From assembly GCA_021778785.1 (NCBI GenBank), contig JAJYBX010000134.1, forward strand, positions 1 to 6,068: a stretch of DNA of 6,068 bases. Direction: 5' to 3'. Source of the stretch: Acidobacteriota bacterium. GTDB taxonomy: Bacteria; Acidobacteriota; Holophagae; Holophagales; Holophagaceae. The position numbers and the translations under genes are program-made. The notes below the pieces were generated by a model that worked only from the letters and a program-made list of their open reading frames with translations, searched no databases and had not been told where the DNA came from. The first letter of the stretch is position 1, and each line of letters starts with the position of its first letter. Positions 5,751-6,068 of this stretch are shown here, in pieces.

Positions 5751-6068
5751 ATGAAGACCTACAGCATCACCGAGACCTTCGTGGAGCGCCTGCCCCGCCC
5801 CGGCAAAGAGGAGAAAGCCCGCTTCTACTTCGACAAGAAGGCCACCGGGTTCGGGGTGAAGGTCTACTACTCGGGAAGCAAGGTCTTCGGGATTCGCATC
5901 GCCATGAAAGGCAACAAGGCCCGGTGGCTGCGGATCGGAACATTCCGCGACCCCTGGATTGCCGATTCGGCCCGGGAGGAGGCCCGCAAGATCAAGCAGA
6001 ACGTGGAAAACGGCCTGGATCCTTTTGCCCACCGGGCCCCTCGGCATGCCTCCCTGAAACGGTTCCAG
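5751..6068 (+). CDS. Tyrosine recombinase/integrase, N-terminal part (3' end outside window)
   Basis: The frame opens at ATG 5751 and stays open for 106 codons to the window edge. The start has GAGG at 5741-5744, 6 nt upstream. The visible part is the N-terminal arm-DNA-binding domain of phage/island integrases (DUF4102-like): FYFDKKATGFGVKVYYSGSK (25-44), FGIRIAMKGNKARWLRIGTF (46-65), then the helix SAREEARKIKQNVENGLDPF (73-92), whose EAR...I...V..G.DP pattern is characteristic. The core-binding and catalytic (R-H-R-Y) domains lie beyond the window, so activity cannot be judged. It reads away from the tRNA-Cys fragment into the element. It probably catalyses integration and excision at tRNA-Cys. 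Confidence 0.88.
   Translation, partial: MKTYSITETFVERLPRPGKEEKARFYFDKKATGFGVKVYYSGSKVFGIRIAMKGNKARWLRIGTFRDPWIADSAREEARKIKQNVENGLDPFAHRAPRHASLKRFQ

Noticed and set aside
5670..6047. Minus-strand 125-codon frame at the right end
   Set aside because: It is antisense to the integrase frame, which has clear domain motifs and a Shine-Dalgarno.
1..6068. CRISPR array or insertion sequence
   Set aside because: No regularly spaced repeats of suitable length, no transposase, and no terminal inverted repeats were seen.

Overview
The window reads as a GC-rich Gram-negative chromosome that runs into the edge of an integrated mobile element. The Gram-negative assignment rests on two lipopolysaccharide (LPS) genes: an arabinose-5-phosphate isomerase for Kdo synthesis and an LptF/LptG-type LPS-export permease. 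The strong G/C third-position bias and the single-chain LptF-LptG arrangement would fit Acidobacteriota (Holophaga/Geothrix-like), but that placement is a guess from general knowledge.

Positions 1-5431 hold five co-directional plus-strand genes. They are the 3' part of kdsD (SIS plus two CBS domains); a 751-residue protein that looks like LptF and LptG joined end to end; mnmA (tRNA U34 2-thiouridylase); a 178-residue polytopic membrane protein with a faint Mpv17/PMP22-like C-terminus; and a 157-residue hotdog thioesterase-like protein. Gaps are 75, 61, 44 and 34 nt. The last four genes could form one transcription unit, with a possible promoter in the AT-rich gap after kdsD. The first two genes belong together functionally, since one makes the Kdo precursor and the other exports finished LPS. 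The others have no obvious link beyond position.

Positions 5432-5750 contain no protein gene. They hold a perfect 10-bp hairpin, then the 3' two-thirds of a minus-strand tRNA-Cys(GCA) whose D arm and 5' acceptor strand are missing, then about 200 nt of lower-GC, repeat-bearing DNA. At 5751 a plus-strand tyrosine-recombinase (integrase) gene begins and runs off the window. A truncated tRNA 3' end beside an integrase is the classic footprint of an integrative element. The chromosome/element junction is most likely at the anticodon arm (about 5525-5550), and the element continues to the right beyond the window.

The points most worth a second look are the fused LPS-export permease with its acid-free basic linker, the tRNA-Cys attachment junction with its symmetric core, and the repeats between that core and the integrase.
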